Position numbers and translations under genes: made by a program. Source: Nitrospira sp. (lineage in GTDB: Bacteria; Nitrospirota; Nitrospiria; Nitrospirales; Nitrospiraceae). From it: a stretch of 11,140 nt of DNA. The stretch is taken from NCBI GenBank assembly GCA_030456405.1, contig JAKDNQ010000058.1, positions 1-11,140 on the forward strand, given 5' to 3'. Of this stretch, positions 8,998-11,140 are shown piece after piece (position 1 is the stretch's first letter; each line of letters opens with the position of its first letter). A model generated the notes under the pieces. That model had not been told where the DNA came from and made no database searches. It worked only from the letters and a program-made list of their open reading frames with translations.

Positions 8998-9257
8998 AAG
9001 GATCGCTGCGCCCGTCTCTCTCCCCCGCGTCAATTCGACCGCTCTCATCTCACCGCTGCTTGGCATCGAAACTTGTTCCGTCCCATGCTATGCATGAACG
9101 GAACGTCGAACATCGATGCCACTTCGCCTTCGGCGAGCCGCAGCCGTTCGACAGAACGGGTCCCGAATTGCCGCCAAGGTCGAGAGAATGGCACAGCGAT
9201 CCTTGTTGAGGTGCGGAAGAAAAATGGACCGCCTGAGTCCACATCCCTTCCAGCCGA
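8998..9257 (+). repeat. Nested palindromic intergenic repeat, copy B (stem 8998-9204 plus tail 9205-9257)
   Basis: This is a diverged copy of the element at 1445-1701, in the same orientation. Outer arms AAGGATCGCTGCGCC (8998-9012) and 9190-9204 pair with a single mismatch; CAATTCG 9031-9037 pairs with 9164-9170. The first inner hairpin is GGCATCGA 9062-9069 with 9113-9120, enclosing GTTCCGT 9075-9081 with 9098-9104; the second is CGCC 9125-9128 with 9132-9135. Identical runs shared with copy A include CGCGTCAATTCGACCG, CGAAACTTGTTCCGTCC, GTTCGACAGAACGG, CCCGAATTGCCG and CCCTTCCAGCCGA. Several base pairs differ from copy A on both strands while still pairing. The tail ends about 26 bases from the stop codon of the minus-strand ORF at 9284; copy A shows nearly the same distance to its neighbour. 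No transposase lies nearby. Confidence 0.9.
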
Positions 9258-9283
9258 ACCAAAGAGGGAATGAAAAGAGAGGA

Positions 9284-9493
9284 TCACGGCTTTTTGGGAG
9301 CGGCATGGTAGAAGCGCCAAATGGGATCGCCGGGCTCTCGCTTGGGAGAGCCGACATCTCGACAGCGTTCGCCAATGTAGAAGGGGCCGATTTTGGGAAA
9401 GACTGGGCAACAGGCGGCGATGAGGGTGGCCTCGACGATCAACGTCTTTTTGAAAGTGGCAGCAGCACCCTTGTATTCGTAGGGAAGGATCAA
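9284..9493 (-). CDS. Possible 69-residue protein, translationally coupled to the FKBP-like gene
   Basis: I do not recognise this protein. It would start at a TTG (9493-9491) overlapping the TGA of the upstream gene, so it depends on translational coupling; there is no ATG in the frame. The product has a slightly hydrophobic stretch (about 15-33, LIVEATLIAACCPVFPKIG), three cysteines (C28, C29, C43) and a charged, proline-rich C terminus ending in PKKP. Third codon positions are rich in G and C, in keeping with coding use, and the region beyond the repeat tail has no other explanation. Against it are the weak start and small size. A leucine codon TTG at residue 18 is an alternative start. No function can be assigned. 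Confidence 0.42.
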   Translation of the reverse strand: MILPYEYKGAAATFKKTLIVEATLIAACCPVFPKIGPFYIGERCRDVGSPKREPGDPIWRFYHAAPKKP

Positions 9494-9972
9494 TCCACAG
9501 TATCGTCTGGGATCTTCGCCCTTGTCGAGGGAATCTCCGACAGAACGTCCATATAGCAGACCATGTTGGCAGGAATGGCGATGCGGCGCTTTCCCCCGAC
9601 CGCCATCCCGTTCAAGCCCAACACAATGCCTTCCTGGCTCATGGACAGCAGGTTGGGTTCAGCAGGACTATTGTGAATGAACGTGTCGCCTATGAAACCC
9701 CAGTAAGTCACGACGGGTCCTTGATAGACGAGGGTGCCATCGCTGTATCGGACAGTGATCTCAGCAGTCACCTTTCGCCCGGCGGCAGCAATGGGCTCGT
9801 CACCGATCGTGACATCTTCGAGTTTCAGCGATTCTCGCTTCAGCCGCTCATACCATTCAACACCATCGGTCTGGAAGGCCGCAGGGTTGTAGGAGCTGAC
9901 CTCTTGGTAGAACGTGCAGCCAGATTGAGTGATGACGAAAGCCAAGAGTATCACAATGTGTTTGATCATCAT
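9490..9972 (-). CDS. Small exported FKBP-like peptidyl-prolyl isomerase domain protein, possible lipoprotein
   Basis: The 160-residue product starts with a short positive end and a hydrophobic segment (MMIKHIVILLAFVITQSGC), which looks like a signal peptide. C19 could be a lipidation site, but QSGC lacks the usual leucine or similar residue at -3, so lipoprotein status is uncertain. Residues about 55-145 resemble the FKBP fold: GRKVTAEITVRYSDGTLVYQ, a variable middle, then EGIVLGLNGMAVGGKRRIAIP and a Y near the end. The family normally has Y-x-G-x-L-x-DG-x-x-F-D early on; here the F-D active-site pair appears to be missing, so it may be a chaperone-like or inactive member. The start is either of two adjacent ATG codons behind a weak purine-rich GAAGAAAAG. 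It would act in the periplasm or on the outer membrane. Its stop overlaps the TTG of the next small ORF. Confidence 0.82.
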   Translation of the reverse strand: MMIKHIVILLAFVITQSGCTFYQEVSSYNPAAFQTDGVEWYERLKRESLKLEDVTIGDEPIAAAGRKVTAEITVRYSDGTLVYQGPVVTYWGFIGDTFIHNSPAEPNLLSMSQEGIVLGLNGMAVGGKRRIAIPANMVCYMDVLSEIPSTRAKIPDDTVD

Positions 9973-9990
9973 CTTTTCTTCGGTAGCCCG

Positions 9991-10019
9991 ACGTTACTGC
10001 CGGATCGAAAATCGGTCAA
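9991..10019 (-). promoter_or_regulatory. Weak candidate promoter for the FKBP-like gene
   Basis: On the minus strand TTGACC (10014-10019, 5 of 6) is separated by 17 bases from TAACGT (9991-9996, only 3 of 6). It lies 19 bases before the ATG, in the expected place, but the -10 is poor. Confidence 0.25.
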
Positions 10020-10170
10020 TCGATATGCTAAATGATCCCTCCAAGCTCGCTCGTTATTTCCTCAGGGATGGGGGCTGATAGATCTTCCCTTGCGCGCATC
10101 GAACGAGCATATTCTGATCGTGCGCGTTCTGCGAGCACAGAAGATCATCAGTCTCCATCCTCTCCCCCCT

Positions 10171-10186
10171 CGAATCGAGAGATTCG
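10171..10186. repeat. Short inverted repeat in the divergent intergenic region
   Basis: CGAATC pairs with GATTCG across a GAGA loop, a 6-bp stem about 30 bases before a TTGACT -35-like box (10211-10216). It could be an operator or chance; no T-run follows, so it is not an intrinsic terminator. Confidence 0.35.
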
Positions 10187-10333
10187 CCTGAGTTTCCAAT
10201 ACCCTTCGCCTTGACTTAGCAGCAATTACGAGGCTAATCTACGCCACTTTTGGCCTCTGTTGGCGTTGCAACGGAGAAGGGTGGGGTGTTCCTAGGCTAT
10301 TCGTGTCATTTTTTCTTGTATTGTCGATGGGAT

Positions 10334-10340
10334 AAGGAGA
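10334..10340 (+). promoter_or_regulatory. Strong ribosome binding site fixing the GTG start of midA
   Basis: AAGGAGA lies 7 bases before GTG at 10348. An in-frame TTG at 10342 is too close to the site to be the start, so GTG is preferred. Confidence 0.75.
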
Positions 10341-10347
10341 ATTGCTT

Positions 10348-11140
10348 GTGACAACCGGGCATCCTGAACTCATCGCTGCCATTTCGTCTGAAATTACTAG
10401 AAGCGGACCGATACCCTTCGTCCGTTTTATGGAACTGGCGCTCTACCACCCTCAATTCGGCTATTACATGCGCCGACCCGAACGAACAGCGGAGCGTATC
10501 GGCTGGTCCGGCGATTTCTACACCAGCTCGGACGTGCATCCGATTCTTGGCCGTGCGATTGCGGGGCAAGCCAGACAAATGGACGAAGTATTGGGTTGTC
10601 CCGCTCCTTTCACGATCGTTGAAATCGGCGCCGGTAAAGGCTTGTTAGCCCGCGATTGTCTCGCGGCGATCCATGCTGTTCAGGATGATTTCTCCTCGCG
10701 CGTCCGTTATATCCTTATAGAACGGAGCCCAGCGATGAAGGAGCTGCAGCGTCAGAACTTAGCCCGCTGGTTCAGCGCGCCTGGCCTCGTCACTTGGATC
10801 GACGGTCTCGATCGACTGGCCGCGCAGAGCGTGACCGGTCTGCTCTTCAGCAATGAGTTGATCGATGCCTTCCCGATGCACCGGGTTCAAGTCAAGGAGG
10901 GACGGACTGAAGAACTCTTTGTAGACTATCAAGACGGACGCTTTGTGGAATGCGTCAAACCCTTGTCTACGGCCGCGATTGTTCACTATCTCCAGCATCT
11001 GAACACTGAGTGGCCGGAAGGCTACAGAACCGAAGTCAATCTCCTCGCGATGGACTGGATGCAGCAGGTGGGTCAGCGGCTGGATCGTGGATTTGTCTTG
11101 ACCGTCGATTATGGCCATACAGCCCAGGATCTCTATGGGT
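10348..11140 (+). CDS. MidA/NDUFAF7-family SAM-dependent methyltransferase, N-terminal 264 residues (runs off window)
   Basis: The frame opens at GTG 10348 and has no stop before the window end; family members are about 350-400 residues, so about two thirds is visible. Features of the family (formerly DUF185): FVRFMELALYHPQFGYYM (24-41), GDFYTSSDVHP (55-65), the SAM-binding strand and loop VEIGAGKGLLARD (91-103), an acidic residue E125 after the second strand (YILIERS), SNELIDAFP (168-176) and LTVDYGH (251-257). The eukaryotic homologue NDUFAF7 dimethylates an arginine of the complex I subunit NDUFS2; the bacterial substrate is not established, and a role in respiratory complex assembly is only an inference. 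The enzyme is expected to be cytosolic. The start is fixed by AAGGAGA at 10334-10340. It is divergent from the FKBP-like gene and shows no operon partner in the window. Confidence 0.93.
   Translation, partial: MTTGHPELIAAISSEITRSGPIPFVRFMELALYHPQFGYYMRRPERTAERIGWSGDFYTSSDVHPILGRAIAGQARQMDEVLGCPAPFTIVEIGAGKGLLARDCLAAIHAVQDDFSSRVRYILIERSPAMKELQRQNLARWFSAPGLVTWIDGLDRLAAQSVTGLLFSNELIDAFPMHRVQVKEGRTEELFVDYQDGRFVECVKPLSTAAIVHYLQHLNTEWPEGYRTEVNLLAMDWMQQVGQRLDRGFVLTVDYGHTAQDLYG

Larger units (their letters stand above)
9973..10347. other. Divergent intergenic region between the FKBP-like gene and midA
   Basis: These 375 bases lie between two divergent starts and must hold both promoters. I see no convincing gene. 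Visible elements are the weak minus-strand promoter (9991-10019), a short hairpin at 10171-10186, a possible plus-strand -35 TTGACT at 10211-10216 without a good -10, and the midA ribosome binding site at 10334-10340. A 60-codon plus-strand frame at 10032-10214 is serine/arginine-rich and has no homology I recognise. Confidence 0.6.

Noticed and set aside
9116..9556. Plus-strand frame of 146 codons
   Set aside because: It begins inside repeat copy B and runs antisense into the FKBP-like gene; no ribosome binding site or motif.
10211..10240. Plus-strand promoter for midA from TTGACT at 10211-10216
   Set aside because: The only -10 at a permitted distance is TAATCT (3 of 6), too poor to call; noted in the intergenic entry only.
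10759..11118. Minus-strand frame of 119 codons at the right edge (and 10306-10578)
   Set aside because: Both are antisense to the methyltransferase, which shows a full SAM-binding motif and family signatures.

Overview
The window reads like a chromosome segment of a GC-rich, metabolically versatile Gram-negative bacterium. The many-PAS cytosolic kinases, the small stand-alone receivers and the long intergenic palindromes would fit Nitrospira (Nitrospirota). That placement is an inference from gene style, not a database match.

Layout: (1) The 3' two thirds of secA (+) enters from the left edge and ends at 1442. (2) A 289-base convergent gap is filled by the first copy of a large nested palindromic repeat. 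(3) On the minus strand, 8719 down to 1732, lies a five-gene two-component cluster. In transcription order it holds a 1050-residue GAF/multi-PAS NarX-like histidine kinase, a NarL/FixJ response regulator 6 bases behind it, a stand-alone receiver with its own candidate promoter, a REC-PAS-HisKA-HATPase-REC hybrid kinase, and a second stand-alone receiver. The first kinase has a decayed PAS domain in frame upstream of its start. (4) A second copy of the palindromic repeat lies between the kinase control region and the next genes. (5) A small FKBP-like envelope protein (minus) overlaps a possible 69-residue ORF. (6) After a 375-base divergent gap, a MidA/NDUFAF7-type SAM-dependent methyltransferase (+) runs off the right edge.

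How the genes may work together: the first kinase should phosphorylate the NarL-type regulator, which is the only gene in the window with a DNA-binding output. The hybrid kinase begins and ends with receivers, and two more receivers flank it, so a branched phosphorelay is plausible. The stand-alone receiver at 4375-4740 resembles the N-terminal receiver of the hybrid kinase. Neither kinase shows a membrane segment, so sensing is probably cytosolic. secA, the FKBP-like gene and the methyltransferase look like unrelated neighbours.

The most unusual feature is the repeat pair (1445-1701 and 8998-9257). Each copy folds into one long interrupted stem enclosing two smaller hairpins, followed by a conserved non-palindromic tail. 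Base pairs have changed on both sides between the copies while pairing is kept. I found no tRNA, rRNA, CRISPR array, transposase or integrase.
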